Below are positions 1-8,832 of a stretch of 47,132 nt of DNA, piece after piece. Numbering within the stretch: the first letter of the stretch is position 1; each line of letters starts with the position of its first letter. This DNA is from Rhodococcus sp. ARC_M6 (lineage in GTDB: Bacteria; Actinomycetota; Actinomycetes; Mycobacteriales; Mycobacteriaceae): contig NZ_JALGQH010000039.1 of NCBI RefSeq assembly GCF_022810305.1, positions 1-47,132 on the forward strand. Direction: 5' to 3'. A program made the translations under genes and the position numbers. A model generated the notes under the pieces. That model saw only the letters and a program-made list of their open reading frames with translations. It was not told the origin of the DNA and did not search any database.

Positions 1-129
1 CCGGACGGCCAATCCCCTTCGGCCATCAACAACAGCGACGAAATGCCAGCCATATCCGGCATCCCTGGGCGATCTAAGCCTAGAACTCGAAACCTCGTAG
101 ATCACCCTTCTTAAAACGTAAGGACTGGA
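1..129. other. Unassigned left-edge sequence
   Basis: No convincing gene is seen. Short open stretches exist on both strands, for example a plus frame ending at a TAG at 98-100 and a minus frame running off the left edge. None has recognisable motifs. It lies upstream of the decayed LysR fragment and may be rearranged DNA. Confidence 0.3.
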
Positions 130-398
130 ATACGAACGTGCTTCGACGCTGCTTGCGCCGCAGTTGATGTAGCACCGACTGTTGCGCTCGAGGCCAGTAA
201 TCTGGGGATTATCGTCTCGCTCGCCGCACAGGGGTTGGGATGGCTGTTCTTCCCGAATCTGCGGTGGGGCAACTGCATCGAATTGATCTCGAGCCCGAGG
301 CGCGCTCACGACTGGAGTTGGTGTGGCGCGTCGTCGGCGGTAAGAACCCCGCGGCGTCGGCACTTATCGATCTGGCGCGAGTTGCTCCCGCCGAGTGA
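130..398 (+). pseudogene. C-terminal remnant of a LysR-type transcriptional regulator, frameshifted
   Basis: Reading from about 142 in the frame of position 1 gives FDAACAAVDVAPTVALEAS and then NLGIIVSLAAQGLG. This resembles the effector-binding domain end of LysR regulators. At about 237-240 the reading must shift by one base to continue as MAVLPESAVGQLHRIDLEPE and on to NPAASALIDLARVAPAE, stopping at 396-398. One base appears to be missing in the TTGGGATGG run. The DNA-binding N-terminal half is absent: a stop lies at 112-114 and nothing upstream resembles an HTH. The 3' end overlaps the convergent gene at 364 by 35 bases. A sequencing error could explain the shift but not the missing half. 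Confidence 0.6.
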
Positions 399-1368
399 CT
401 TCGGCCTGAGCGCGGTCGAGACCGCCATGTTCGAGCGCAGCCAGGTGAGAAGTGTCGGTCCAGACCAGGGTGCCGCGTTTACGTACCGTCACCGTCATGG
501 TTCCGCCGAGATGCTCGAGTGCTCCGGGAACATTTCGGCGTTCTGCGGGTAGTGGAACCGGAAGGATATGGGCGTCTGAGAGTGGGGCGCTGCCTTCGAT
601 CTCGACGCTCCAGGTGCGGTTGCGCCCACGCAATGACCAACGGTCGTCGGAGACAACGGTTTCGACCGGTGACGTAACCGGGTTGCCGAGCCGGAACACA
701 GTTCCGTCGGGTAGTGCCACAACAACTGCTGTGACTTCGGTATGGAATGGTCCGGCACTGATCTGGCCGCCGGCAAACGCGACGCAGGCAGTGGGATCCG
801 TGAATCCCTGAGCCTGGCCCCACCACCAGGATTCGGGGAAACCGCCTTTGCCCCAGTTCTTCTCGCCGTACACGTGTGCTCCGGTGAGATCCCACTCCTG
901 ACCGTCCAAGACGGCACTGCCCTCGGCGCGGCCACCGAGAAGCCACGGGTGCCAATACTGATTGAGGGCAGGAACGGACTGGAAGTAGCTCGAACCACCG
1001 AAGCGTCGGCGCGGCCAGAATCGTGGCTCGGTAATCCGCACATCCAATTGCGCGTTCCCGAAGTCTGCTTGGACATGATCCGCGCTTCCGCGAAAAGCGT
1101 TGTCCGCGTAAGCGCCCAGCGTGTCGGGATCCGTTTCTCCGCTGGGATGCTCGACTGCGCACAGGAATCCGCCGGGATGCGCTCCGACTCCGAGTGTCGA
1201 CCAGTGGTCGTCGGAGGCCCGATTGATCCCGGCAAGCGCGATCACGACTCGGTTGCTCTCGGGCAGGGTGAATCGCCAGAAGTAGCCCTCCATCGCAACG
1301 TCATGCGAAGCAAGGAGATTGCCGTACGGCACGGTGGCGCCGGAGGATCGGTACCCGGGAAGGTTCAC
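364..1368 (-). CDS. Tocopherol-cyclase-like family protein
   Basis: A 334-residue protein whose centre reads GAHVYGEKNWGKGGFPESWWW followed by GQAQGF. This matches the signature region of the tocopherol cyclase-like family (beta-barrel lipocalin-like fold). N-terminal MEGYFWRFTLPES and a WHPWLLGGRAEG segment also fit. In plants the family closes the chromanol ring of vitamin E. The bacterial relatives have no established substrate, so a lipid or quinone modifying or binding role is only inference. No signal peptide is obvious. The start codon overlaps the end of the upstream thioesterase gene by four bases, so the two are probably cotranscribed from the PIG-L gene side. Confidence 0.72.
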   Translation of the reverse strand: MNLPGYRSSGATVPYGNLLASHDVAMEGYFWRFTLPESNRVVIALAGINRASDDHWSTLGVGAHPGGFLCAVEHPSGETDPDTLGAYADNAFRGSADHVQADFGNAQLDVRITEPRFWPRRRFGGSSYFQSVPALNQYWHPWLLGGRAEGSAVLDGQEWDLTGAHVYGEKNWGKGGFPESWWWGQAQGFTDPTACVAFAGGQISAGPFHTEVTAVVVALPDGTVFRLGNPVTSPVETVVSDDRWSLRGRNRTWSVEIEGSAPLSDAHILPVPLPAERRNVPGALEHLGGTMTVTVRKRGTLVWTDTSHLAALEHGGLDRAQAEVTRREQLAPDR

Positions 1369-1757
1369 GGCCTCAACACAGCCTGCGATGCCGTGACCTG
1401 AGCGACCAGACGGCCCTCGTCGTCGCGCAGTTCCGTCACAATCGCGATGGTGCTGCGGCCTGCATGGAGTGGCCGGGCAGTCGCGGTGACAGTGCCCTTG
1501 CGGACGCCGCGGGTGAAGACAGTCGAAGAACTGGTGGTGGACGTACCGGCGCCGGCCGGCAGGTTCAGGAATGCACAGACGGCGCCGACGCTGTCTGCCA
1601 GCGTCATCAGTGCGCCGCCGTGCATTCCATTGCCCGCGGTGGTGCGGTGGTCATCCCAATCCAGATGCCCGACAACCTGTTCGGGAGCCGCGCTGTCCAG
1701 CTCGATTCCGGTATGTACTGCAAACGGCATTGTTGCTACAAGCTGTTCGAGATCCAT
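1365..1757 (-). CDS. PaaI-type hotdog-fold thioesterase
   Basis: A 130-residue protein beginning MDLEQLVATMPFAVHTGIEL. It contains GNGMHGGALMTLADSVGA, the conserved helix region of the PaaI/YbgC-like hotdog thioesterases that hydrolyse acyl-CoA or aryl-CoA thioesters. The ATG at 1755-1757 is chosen because the open frame upstream of it has atypical composition and family members start about here. It ends in a four-base overlap with the tocopherol-cyclase-like gene and begins 56 bases after the PIG-L gene, suggesting a three-gene minus-strand unit. The physiological acyl-CoA is unknown. Confidence 0.8.
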   Translation of the reverse strand: MDLEQLVATMPFAVHTGIELDSAAPEQVVGHLDWDDHRTTAGNGMHGGALMTLADSVGAVCAFLNLPAGAGTSTTSSSTVFTRGVRKGTVTATARPLHAGRSTIAIVTELRDDEGRLVAQVTASQAVLRP

Positions 1758-1813
1758 ACCTACCGATGCTAACCAGATACCGAAGCCGATGTGAGGTTTA
1801 CAAGGGCAACGTC

Positions 1814-2587
1814 TTACAAAGGCAGTGCAGACTCCGCCAGCCCGGCCGGCGCATTGCGTCGTCGGAACCACTCGGTGCCGAATGCTGCTGTGAGCATTTC
1901 CGTGGGCATTTCGAGGAACGGGCCGAAATCACCGACCTGTGTGGCGTGCGCGTACATGGCGGCCCGCTTGGAGCCGATCACCGAACTGACGTCGACAGCC
2001 GTCGTGAGCTGTTCGGCCGGTAGCCCGAAGGATTCGATGTCCGGCGGCTGCGCCTCGTCCGTCCATTCCGGGTTGGCCTGCATCAGCATCTTCATGTGAT
2101 CTCGGTTGGTGGACGCTTCGTAGACGTACGGGGTGCCCGCGAGTTCCGCGGCGCGGATACCGACATAGTGGACCTGAATGTGGTCCGGGTGACCGTAACC
2201 GCCGTTGGAGTCGTAAATCGTCAAGATGTCGGCATTTTCTTCGCGAAGCACCTCGGCCAGACGCTCGGCAGCCTCGTCGACGTCGGCATTGCAGAAAGCG
2301 TCGGGGTTTTCGTTTTCGGGCGTGCCGACCATCCCGGAATCGGGGTAGTGCAGCGATACGACGCGGCTGGCACCCAGAACGTCGGTAGACGCCTCGAGTT
2401 CACGGCTACGACGCTGAGCCAACGTTTCGTGCTCATCGAGCAGTCCGTCGGGATATTCACCCAAGGCGCCGTCGGTGGCAGTGACAACTACGACGCGATG
2501 GCCTGCGTCGGCAGCCATTCTCATAACGCCACCGGTAATGAATACTTCGTCATCGGGATGGGCGTGGAACAACACCAGGACACTCAT
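1814..2587 (-). CDS. PIG-L family deacetylase (MshB/Mca-like)
   Basis: A 257-residue LmbE/PIG-L metalloenzyme. The N-terminal HAHPDDE motif (about residues 8-14) and the later YDSNGGYGHPDH are the zinc-binding elements of this family. The family includes MshB, which deacetylates GlcNAc-Ins in mycothiol synthesis, and the mycothiol-conjugate amidase Mca. The ATG at 2585-2587, directly before the first beta strand (MSVLVLFHAHPDDE), is the natural start; the longer open frame upstream is low-complexity. The mycothiol glycosyltransferase gene mshA lies about 2 kb away, so a role near mycothiol is possible, but the sequence does not decide between MshB, Mca or another amide substrate. Confidence 0.82.
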   Translation of the reverse strand: MSVLVLFHAHPDDEVFITGGVMRMAADAGHRVVVVTATDGALGEYPDGLLDEHETLAQRRSRELEASTDVLGASRVVSLHYPDSGMVGTPENENPDAFCNADVDEAAERLAEVLREENADILTIYDSNGGYGHPDHIQVHYVGIRAAELAGTPYVYEASTNRDHMKMLMQANPEWTDEAQPPDIESFGLPAEQLTTAVDVSSVIGSKRAAMYAHATQVGDFGPFLEMPTEMLTAAFGTEWFRRRNAPAGLAESALPL

Positions 2588-2698
2588 TCGCGCAATCGTA
2601 AGGCAAGTTACCGACAGTTCAACCTGAGCGCACACGAAAATCGATTTGTCGAGACGGCCTCGGCTCTGTGAACCTTGATCGGTGTACGAGAAGCAGTC

Positions 2699-3925
2699 AT
2701 GACCGAATCCGCTGACAAAAGCCTGATGGGCGCCTATCGCGAGATCTTTGCCGCTCCCGGATCGGTGGCCTTCTCGGCCGCCGGATTCATCGCGCGACTG
2801 CCGATCGCGATGATCGGCATCGGCATCGTGACGATGATCTCGCAATTACGTGGCGACTACGCCCTTGCCGGCGCACTGGCTGCGGTGTTCGCGCTCTCGT
2901 GCGCCGTGATCGCGCCCGCTGTCTCCCGTGCCGTTGATCGCTTCGGTCAGCGGGCAGTACTGCCGTTGGCCGCTGCGGTCAGTGCCATTTCGATCGGAAC
3001 CCTGTTGCTCGCCGTCCGATTCGAAGCGCCGGTCTGGCTGCTGTTCGCACTGGTCGTTCCGGCCGGTGCGACCCCGACCATCGGTGCCATGGTCCGAGCG
3101 AGGTGGGTGGCAATCTACGCCGGAAAGCCTCAGATGCGCACGGCTTTTGCCTTCGAATCCGTGGTCGACGAACTCTGCTTCGTGGTCGGCCCCGTCGTCT
3201 CGGTCGGATTGAGTATCGGCCTCTTTCCCGAGGCCGGACCCTTGGTGGGGCTGATCCTGCTGGTCGTCGGCACGCTCCTGCTGGTGGCGCAACGATCGAC
3301 GGAACCCAAGATTCATCCGCGTCGACCGGGCCGTGGCCGTTCGGTACTCGCGAACCCGGCAATGTGGATTCTCATCACCGTGATGGTGATGCTGGGGACC
3401 ATCTTCGGCGTCATCGACGTGGGTGCCATCGCATTCACCAAGGAACAGAACTCGCCGGGCTCCGCGACAGTCCTCCTCGCGCTGTTTGCCGGTGGATCGG
3501 GACTCGTGGGCCTGATTTTCGGCTCCATGCACCCGCGGAGATCCCTGCGCGGACAACTGATGATCGCTTCGGCGGCCGTCACGATTCTGAGCGTCCCACT
3601 CTTGCTCGTCGGCAATGTTGCGGCCCTGGCCGGTGCCTACGTACTGGCCGGCGCCACCATCGCGCCGACGCTCATCATCGCCACGGCCCTCGTCGAGCAG
3701 ATCGTTCCACCCGAGAAACTCACCGAAGGTATGACGCTCACCGTCACCGGACTCGGTGTGGGCGTGGCGTTCGGATCGGCCCTGGCCGGGCAGTTGATCG
3801 ACCGGTACGGCGTCCATTCCGCGTACCTGCTTGCCGTCGGTGCCGCTGTCACAGCCTCTATCGTGACGGCATGTCTATTCGTGAAGCCGTCAGCGTCGAC
3901 GGCACGTCCATCGTCTATCGAGTAA
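2699..3925 (+). CDS. Major facilitator superfamily transporter
   Basis: A 408-residue very hydrophobic protein with about twelve predicted membrane helices. They start at FSAAGFIARLPIAMIGIGIV and end at YLLAVGAAVTASIVTACLFV, with a cytoplasmic loop (RSTEPKIHPRRPGRGRS) near the middle. This is the usual 6+6 MFS layout. The substrate cannot be read from the sequence; drug-efflux-like MFS proteins of actinomycetes look similar. ATG 2699 (MTESADKS) is preferred over a TTG eight codons upstream. Its last 55 bases overlap the following hydrolase gene in another frame, implying translational coupling. It diverges from the PIG-L gene across a 111-base gap. Confidence 0.85.
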   Translation: MTESADKSLMGAYREIFAAPGSVAFSAAGFIARLPIAMIGIGIVTMISQLRGDYALAGALAAVFALSCAVIAPAVSRAVDRFGQRAVLPLAAAVSAISIGTLLLAVRFEAPVWLLFALVVPAGATPTIGAMVRARWVAIYAGKPQMRTAFAFESVVDELCFVVGPVVSVGLSIGLFPEAGPLVGLILLVVGTLLLVAQRSTEPKIHPRRPGRGRSVLANPAMWILITVMVMLGTIFGVIDVGAIAFTKEQNSPGSATVLLALFAGGSGLVGLIFGSMHPRRSLRGQLMIASAAVTILSVPLLLVGNVAALAGAYVLAGATIAPTLIIATALVEQIVPPEKLTEGMTLTVTGLGVGVAFGSALAGQLIDRYGVHSAYLLAVGAAVTASIVTACLFVKPSASTARPSSIE

Positions 3926-4698
3926 CCGGAAATCCTGATGCGTCGCCTCTCGTGTTGCTACACGGCTGGGCGCAGTCCTCGCAGTGCTGGGGCGAGCAGG
4001 TCCTGAGCGATCTGGCGTCGAGGTACCGGCTGATCGCCGTCGATCTCCGTGGACACGGCTACTCCGACGCCCCGGAAGCCGGCTACGACGAGTCCGCGAA
4101 CTGGGCCGGCGACGTTGCCGCAATCCTGGAGGCCGAGGGCATCACCGAGAACGCCGTACTTCTCGGTTGGTCGTACGGCGGACTGGTGATCTGCGACTAC
4201 CTGGCCGCGCATGGCACCGGCGCGGTTGCCGGAGCCGTTCTGGTCGGCGCGATCACCAGCATCGGACGCGGCGAGAAGGGCGGCAAGGTCGGATCGGCGA
4301 TGCGCAGCGCAGTCCCCGGCGCGATGTCCGAAGATCCCCGCGAGGCGATCCGCGCGCTCGGTGCTTTCGGCAATGCGCTCACCGGACCCCCGGAAGGTAA
4401 GGGAGCTCAATCGCAGGCTCTGTTCGGTGCGAGTCTCGAGACACGCCCGCGCGTGCGCGCCGCACTGTTCAACCGTGCCGTCGGTCACGACGACCTGCTC
4501 CGCGACCTCGACATCCCGGTCCTCGTCCTGCACGGCACCGAGGACTCCGTCGTCGACGTGAGCGCAGGTAAGCACGCCGAGGAACTCATTCCGAAGGCCC
4601 AGGCGTCGTACTGGGAAGGGTGCAATCACGGGCCGTTCGTCGAAGATCCCAGTCGATTCGTGTCGGAAGTGAGCGACTTCATCACCGGCCTCGGTTAG
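3871..4698 (+). CDS. Alpha/beta hydrolase
   Basis: A 275-residue alpha/beta-hydrolase-fold protein. It shows the oxyanion segment LVLLHGWAQSSQCW, the DLRGHGYSD strand/loop, the nucleophile elbow GWSYGG (serine nucleophile), the acid region LVLHGTEDSVV and the terminal histidine in NHGPF. All parts of a Ser-Asp-His triad are present. The fold covers esterases, haloperoxidase-like enzymes and epoxide hydrolases, so the substrate is not assignable. The ATG at 3871 lies inside the end of the MFS gene (55-base overlap), and the gene ends 33 bases before mshA. It could be cotranscribed with both. Confidence 0.85.
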   Translation: MSIREAVSVDGTSIVYRVTGNPDASPLVLLHGWAQSSQCWGEQVLSDLASRYRLIAVDLRGHGYSDAPEAGYDESANWAGDVAAILEAEGITENAVLLGWSYGGLVICDYLAAHGTGAVAGAVLVGAITSIGRGEKGGKVGSAMRSAVPGAMSEDPREAIRALGAFGNALTGPPEGKGAQSQALFGASLETRPRVRAALFNRAVGHDDLLRDLDIPVLVLHGTEDSVVDVSAGKHAEELIPKAQASYWEGCNHGPFVEDPSRFVSEVSDFITGLG

Positions 4699-4731
4699 AA
4701 CTAGAACCCGGTGAGGGGGCACTATGGAACC

Positions 4732-6069
4732 GTGACTCCCACGCACACTTCGCGCCCTCGCCGGGTGGCCGTTCTCTCGGTCCACACCTCGCCCTTGGCG
4801 CAACCAGGCACCGGTGATGCCGGTGGGATGAACGTCTACGTCCTGCAAACCGCGATTCAGCTCGCAAAACGTGGCGTCGAGGTCGAGATTTTCACTCGCG
4901 CGACGTCGTCCGCCGACGCCCCCGTCGTCGACGCTGCACCGGGGGTTCGGGTGCGCAACATCGCCGCTGGGCCGTTCGAAGGCCTCGACAAAGCGGATCT
5001 GCCGACGCAACTCTGCGCATTCGTCGCCGGTGTTCTGCGTGAGGAAGCGCGTCACGAACCCGGCTATTACAGCCTGATCCATTCGCATTACTGGTTGTCC
5101 GGTCAGGTCGGCTGGCTGGCTCGCGACCGTTGGGGTGTGCCACTCGTCCACACCGCGCACACACTCGCCGCGGTCAAGAACCTGTCGATGGCCGAGGGTG
5201 ATACTCCCGAACCGGCGGCTCGTCAGATCGGTGAGCAACAGGTGGTTGCCGAGTCCGATCGACTGGTCGCGAACACCACCGACGAAGCCAAGGCGCTCCA
5301 CGAGTACTACGGAGCCGACCCGACGCGTATCGACGTCGTCGCCCCGGGAGCGGACCTGACTCGCTATCGACCGGGTAACCGCGATCAGGCTCGTGCGTCG
5401 TTGGGATTGAACCCGAACGAAGTGATCGTGACATTTGTCGGACGCATCCAACCGCTCAAGGCCCCCGACGTACTGCTGCGTGCAGCGGCCGAGGTCATTG
5501 GTCGTCAGCCGGGACTGCCGCTGCGCATCCTGGTGGTGGGCGGACCCTCCGGAACCGGGATGGCTCGACCGGACGTGTTGATCGAACTCGCGCGTAGCCT
5601 CGGCATCACGGCGCAGGTGACCTTCATGCCGCCGCAGGCGCCGGAGCGGCTGGTCGACGTGTACCGGGCGTCGGATCTTGTTGCAGTGCCTAGCTATTCG
5701 GAGTCCTTCGGCCTGGTCGCCATCGAGGCGCAAGCGTGTGGAACGCCGGTGATCGCAGCCGACGTCGGAGGTTTGGGTGTTGCCGTGCGCAACGGTGAGA
5801 CCGGGTTGTTGGTGCAAGGGCACAAGACCGAGGACTGGGCCGGCGCCCTCGAATCCTTGGTCACCGAGCCGGCTCGACTGGCGGCCCTTGCGCAGCAAGC
5901 GCCCCGTCACGCCGAGGATTTCTCGTGGGAACACACCGCCGACGGATTGCTCGAGAGCTACCGCAAAGCCGGCATCAACTACAACAACGGAACCGGTCCC
6001 AGTGACTTCTCGCCTCGCCGTGCGCGGGGCCTGTGGCGCTTGCGACGGACCGGGGGAGTGCGTACATGA
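4732..6069 (+). CDS. mshA: D-inositol-3-phosphate glycosyltransferase MshA
   Basis: A 445-residue GT4 glycosyltransferase that transfers GlcNAc from UDP-GlcNAc to 1D-myo-inositol 3-phosphate, the first committed step of mycothiol synthesis in the cytoplasm. The N-terminal [27 protein letters not shown], the [12 protein letters not shown] segment and the EX7E-type motif in [16 protein letters not shown] match MshA closely. The GTG at 4732 is chosen: a GAGGGGG stretch lies about 12 bases upstream, and only seven codons separate it from the GTG that opens the frame. The stop overlaps the next start (ATGA). In M. tuberculosis the same pair, mshA then a YbjN gene, is conserved (Rv0486-Rv0487). Confidence 0.95.
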   Translation: MTPTHTSRPRRVAVLSVHTSPLAQPGTGDAGGMNVYVLQTAIQLAKRGVEVEIFTRATSSADAPVVDAAPGVRVRNIAAGPFEGLDKADLPTQLCAFVAGVLREEARHEPGYYSLIHSHYWLSGQVGWLARDRWGVPLVHTAHTLAAVKNLSMAEGDTPEPAARQIGEQQVVAESDRLVANTTDEAKALHEYYGADPTRIDVVAPGADLTRYRPGNRDQARASLGLNPNEVIVTFVGRIQPLKAPDVLLRAAAEVIGRQPGLPLRILVVGGPSGTGMARPDVLIELARSLGITAQVTFMPPQAPERLVDVYRASDLVAVPSYSESFGLVAIEAQACGTPVIAADVGGLGVAVRNGETGLLVQGHKTEDWAGALESLVTEPARLAALAQQAPRHAEDFSWEHTADGLLESYRKAGINYNNGTGPSDFSPRRARGLWRLRRTGGVRT

Positions 6070-6545
6070 GCAGCATTTCGGACACGATCGAGCAGGCACT
6101 CACCGAGCGCGAACTCGAATTCACCAAGCGCGACGACGCCCATTTCATCGTCGAACTTCCCGGTGAGCACAAGCTCAAGACGTCGACGCTGCTGACCGTC
6201 GGCAACCACGGTGTCCGCGTCGAGGCGTTTGTCTGCCGCAAGGTCGACGAGAACTTCGAGGGCGTCTACAAGTTCCTGCTCAAGCGGAACCGTCGCCTGT
6301 ACGGGGTGGCGTACACCCTCGACAAGGTCGGGGACATCTATCTCGTCGGCAAGATCTCCGAGCATGCCGTGACCGCCGACGAACTCGATCGCGTCCTGGG
6401 CCAGGTTCTCGAGGCAGCCGACGGCGATTTCAATGTCATTCTCGAACTCGGCTTCTTCTCGTCCATCAAGCGTGAGTGGGCGTGGCGCGTGTCGCGTGGC
6501 GAGTCACTGGCGAACCTGCAGCCGTTCAAGCACCTCATCGAATAG
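6066..6545 (+). CDS. YbjN domain-containing protein
   Basis: A 159-residue protein of the YbjN/type III secretion chaperone-like fold family: an N-terminal helix ([17 protein letters not shown]), a five-stranded core ([23 protein letters not shown]) and a C-terminal helix. It has no catalytic motif. The E. coli namesake is linked to stress tolerance, but the actinobacterial version has no firm function. The ATG at 6066 forms a four-base overlap with the mshA stop, so translation is coupled. It is the positional counterpart of M. tuberculosis Rv0487. Confidence 0.85.
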   Translation: MSSISDTIEQALTERELEFTKRDDAHFIVELPGEHKLKTSTLLTVGNHGVRVEAFVCRKVDENFEGVYKFLLKRNRRLYGVAYTLDKVGDIYLVGKISEHAVTADELDRVLGQVLEAADGDFNVILELGFFSSIKREWAWRVSRGESLANLQPFKHLIE

Positions 6546-6690
6546 TTCACCCGAGCCTGAGCGCACACAAGGTGTACGCGAATGCGTTTTCCCGCGAATC
6601 GCGCGGACTTGTGTGCAGAAATACCCACGTGCGTACCGCAGAGCCAAGGTGGTCGGCGCTCTCGGATGCGCTCGTGCCAGGATTGACGGC

Positions 6691-7437
6691 ATGACTATCG
6701 GAACCCTGGTCCTGCTCCGCCACGGCGAGAGCGAATGGAATGCACTCAATCTGTTCACCGGCTGGGTGGACGTCCACCTGACCGACAAGGGCATGGCCGA
6801 AGGTAAGCGCGCCGGCGAACTGCTCGCCGAGCACGATCTCCTTCCCGACGTTCTCTACACCTCGCTGCTGCGCCGTGCGATCAGCACCGCCAACATCGCG
6901 CTCGACGCCGCTGATCGCCACTGGATTCCCGTCGTCCGCGACTGGCGCCTCAACGAGCGCCACTACGGCGCTCTGCAGGGCAAGGACAAGGCGCAGACCA
7001 AAGAGGAATACGGCAACGAGCAGTTCATGCTGTGGCGTCGTAGCTACGACACCCCGCCGCCCGCTATCGAAGCCGGCAGCGAATACAGCCAGGACGCAGA
7101 TCCTCGCTACGCGGACATCGGTGAGGTCCCGCTGACCGAATGCCTGCTCGACGTCGTCAAGCGACTCATCCCGTACTGGGAAGACACGATCTCGAAGGAC
7201 CTGCTCGCCGGCAAGAACGTGCTCGTCACCGCGCACGGCAACTCGCTGCGCGCTTTGGTCAAGCACCTTGACGGAATTTCCGACGAGGACATTGCCGGTC
7301 TCAACATCCCGACGGGGATTCCGCTGCGATACGACCTGGACGAGAACCTGAAGCCGCTCAACCGCGGTGGCACGTACCTCGATCCTGCCGCCGCCGCAGC
7401 AGGCGCTGCCGCAGTCGCGAATCAGGGCGCGAAGTAG
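6691..7437 (+). CDS. gpmA: 2,3-bisphosphoglycerate-dependent phosphoglycerate mutase
   Basis: A 248-residue glycolytic enzyme interconverting 3- and 2-phosphoglycerate. The phosphohistidine motif [10 protein letters not shown] (His11), the [11 protein letters not shown] segment, [15 protein letters not shown] and the second active-site histidine in VTAHGNSLR are all present. Length matches the family. The C-terminus ends in an alanine-rich tail ([14 protein letters not shown]) that is a mycolata-type extension. The 145-base gap upstream probably holds its promoter, and a strong hairpin follows at 7455. Position beside senX3-regX3 is the same as in mycobacteria. Confidence 0.96.
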   Translation: MTIGTLVLLRHGESEWNALNLFTGWVDVHLTDKGMAEGKRAGELLAEHDLLPDVLYTSLLRRAISTANIALDAADRHWIPVVRDWRLNERHYGALQGKDKAQTKEEYGNEQFMLWRRSYDTPPPAIEAGSEYSQDADPRYADIGEVPLTECLLDVVKRLIPYWEDTISKDLLAGKNVLVTAHGNSLRALVKHLDGISDEDIAGLNIPTGIPLRYDLDENLKPLNRGGTYLDPAAAAAGAAAVANQGAK

Positions 7438-7454
7438 TCCTGACATGGTGACCT

Positions 7455-7491
7455 CCGAAACCCCTCGAACAGTGAGTTCGGGGGGTTTCGG
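7455..7491 (+). terminator. Hairpin terminator after gpmA
   Basis: Sixteen-base arms (7455-7470 and 7476-7491) flank the loop AGTGA and pair perfectly apart from one G-U. It begins 17 bases after the gpmA stop. No T-run follows, as is common for actinobacterial terminators. It insulates gpmA from senX3. Confidence 0.75.
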
Positions 7492-7599
7492 CCAACAGAA
7501 GATGAACAGCACGCCAACGCAGTCCACCGGGCGGATTACGTGGGTGGAAATGCCCGAACCCGCCGTAACCAACCCGTCGCTCGAACGTACGATTGCGCC

Positions 7600-8832
7600 G
7601 TGAGTGTCGCAACGGGAGTGCTGCTGGTCGTGATCGGCGGCTTGGTCGGTTACCTCGTCGGGGGTGTGCTGATTCCGCGGTTGAACTCACGCCACAAACA
7701 ACGAGTTGCCGAGCAGACCGGGTTGACCATGTCGCAGGTCCTGGACTTGATCGTGTTGGCTTCGGAGAGCGGCATCGCCGTTGTCGACGGTTTCCACGAC
7801 GTGGTGCTGTTCAACCCCCGAGCCGAAGAACTTGGCCTCGTCAAGAATCGCCTGGTCGAGGAGCGGGCCTGGCAGGCCGCGCAGAAGGTGCTCGAGACCG
7901 GTCAACCCGTCGAGTTGGATCTGACCGCAAAAACCGTTCAACGTGGCCGCGAACGGATCGCAGTGCGCGGCACAGCGCGTTTGCTCAGCAAGGACGACCG
8001 CAATTTTGTGGTCCTTTTTGCCGACGACGACTCCGAGCAGGTCCGGATGGAAGCGACCCGACGCGATTTTGTCGCCAACGTCAGTCACGAACTCAAGACT
8101 CCGGTCGGCGCCATGAGCCTGCTGGCCGAGGCGTTGCTGGAATCGGCAGACGATCCGGAATCGGTGCGGCACTTCGGCGAACGAGTGCACAGTGAATCGA
8201 TTCGGCTGGGCAAGATGGTCACCGAACTGATCGCTCTCTCGCGTCTGCAGGGAGCAGAAAAGCTTCCCGATCTCGATGTCGTCGATGTGGATACCGTTGT
8301 GTCCGAAGCGCTGTCGCGATCGAGGCTCTCGGCGGAGGCGGCCGGAATTACCGTCACCACCGACCATCCCAGTGGACTCGAAGTGCTCGGCGATCAGACG
8401 CTGCTCGTGACAGCACTGTCCAATCTCATCGAGAATGCGATTGCATACTCGCCCAAGGGTTCTCCAGTCTCCGTGAGTAGGTCGGTGCGCGGCGACAACG
8501 TCGCCGTTGCCGTCACCGACCGCGGGGAAGGAATCGCGAAAGCCGACCAGGAACGCGTATTCGAGCGATTCTTTCGCGTCGACAAAGCGCGTTCACGCCA
8601 GACCGGCGGTACCGGTCTCGGGCTCGCGATCGTCAAACACGTTGCAGCCAACCACAACGGCTCCATCGATTTATGGAGCAAACCAGGAACCGGATCTACC
8701 TTCACGATGCAGATTCCAGCGCATGTGGAAGAAGACGACATCGACTCTGACGATTCGGGAACCACTGGTTCCGTGCGGATCGGCAGACGAGACCCAGGCA
8801 GTAAAGATCAAGGCATGGAGGCCAAACGATGA
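7600..8832 (+). CDS. senX3: Sensor histidine kinase SenX3 (phosphate-responsive)
   Basis: A 410-residue membrane histidine kinase, the same length as M. tuberculosis SenX3. Order of parts: one N-terminal membrane segment (about residues 4-26), a PAS-like region (residues 45-145), the HisKA box [16 protein letters not shown] with the phospho-acceptor His163, then the ATPase domain with an N box ([13 protein letters not shown]), the G1 box DRGEGI and the G2 box [11 protein letters not shown]. Together with RegX3 it controls the phosphate-starvation response. The GTG start at 7600 gives the conserved N-terminus. The gene overlaps regX3 by four bases. Confidence 0.94.
   Translation: MSVATGVLLVVIGGLVGYLVGGVLIPRLNSRHKQRVAEQTGLTMSQVLDLIVLASESGIAVVDGFHDVVLFNPRAEELGLVKNRLVEERAWQAAQKVLETGQPVELDLTAKTVQRGRERIAVRGTARLLSKDDRNFVVLFADDDSEQVRMEATRRDFVANVSHELKTPVGAMSLLAEALLESADDPESVRHFGERVHSESIRLGKMVTELIALSRLQGAEKLPDLDVVDVDTVVSEALSRSRLSAEAAGITVTTDHPSGLEVLGDQTLLVTALSNLIENAIAYSPKGSPVSVSRSVRGDNVAVAVTDRGEGIAKADQERVFERFFRVDKARSRQTGGTGLGLAIVKHVAANHNGSIDLWSKPGTGSTFTMQIPAHVEEDDIDSDDSGTTGSVRIGRRDPGSKDQGMEAKR

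Noticed and set aside
235..552. Plus-strand frame across the left-edge LysR remnant and the end of the tocopherol-cyclase-like gene
   Set aside because: It begins in the wrong frame for the LysR remnant and runs antisense to a conserved gene.
3958..6099. Long open frame (713 codons) on the minus strand opposite the hydrolase and mshA
   Set aside because: Mirror frame of GC-rich genes; its translation is rich in Arg, Asp, His and Gln without motifs, and mshA on the other strand is certain.
2623..6568. CCTGAGCGCACAC occurring before the MFS gene (2623-2635) and before gpmA (6556-6568)
   Set aside because: Thirteen bases, only two copies and no palindrome; chance similarity in GC-rich DNA is a sufficient explanation.
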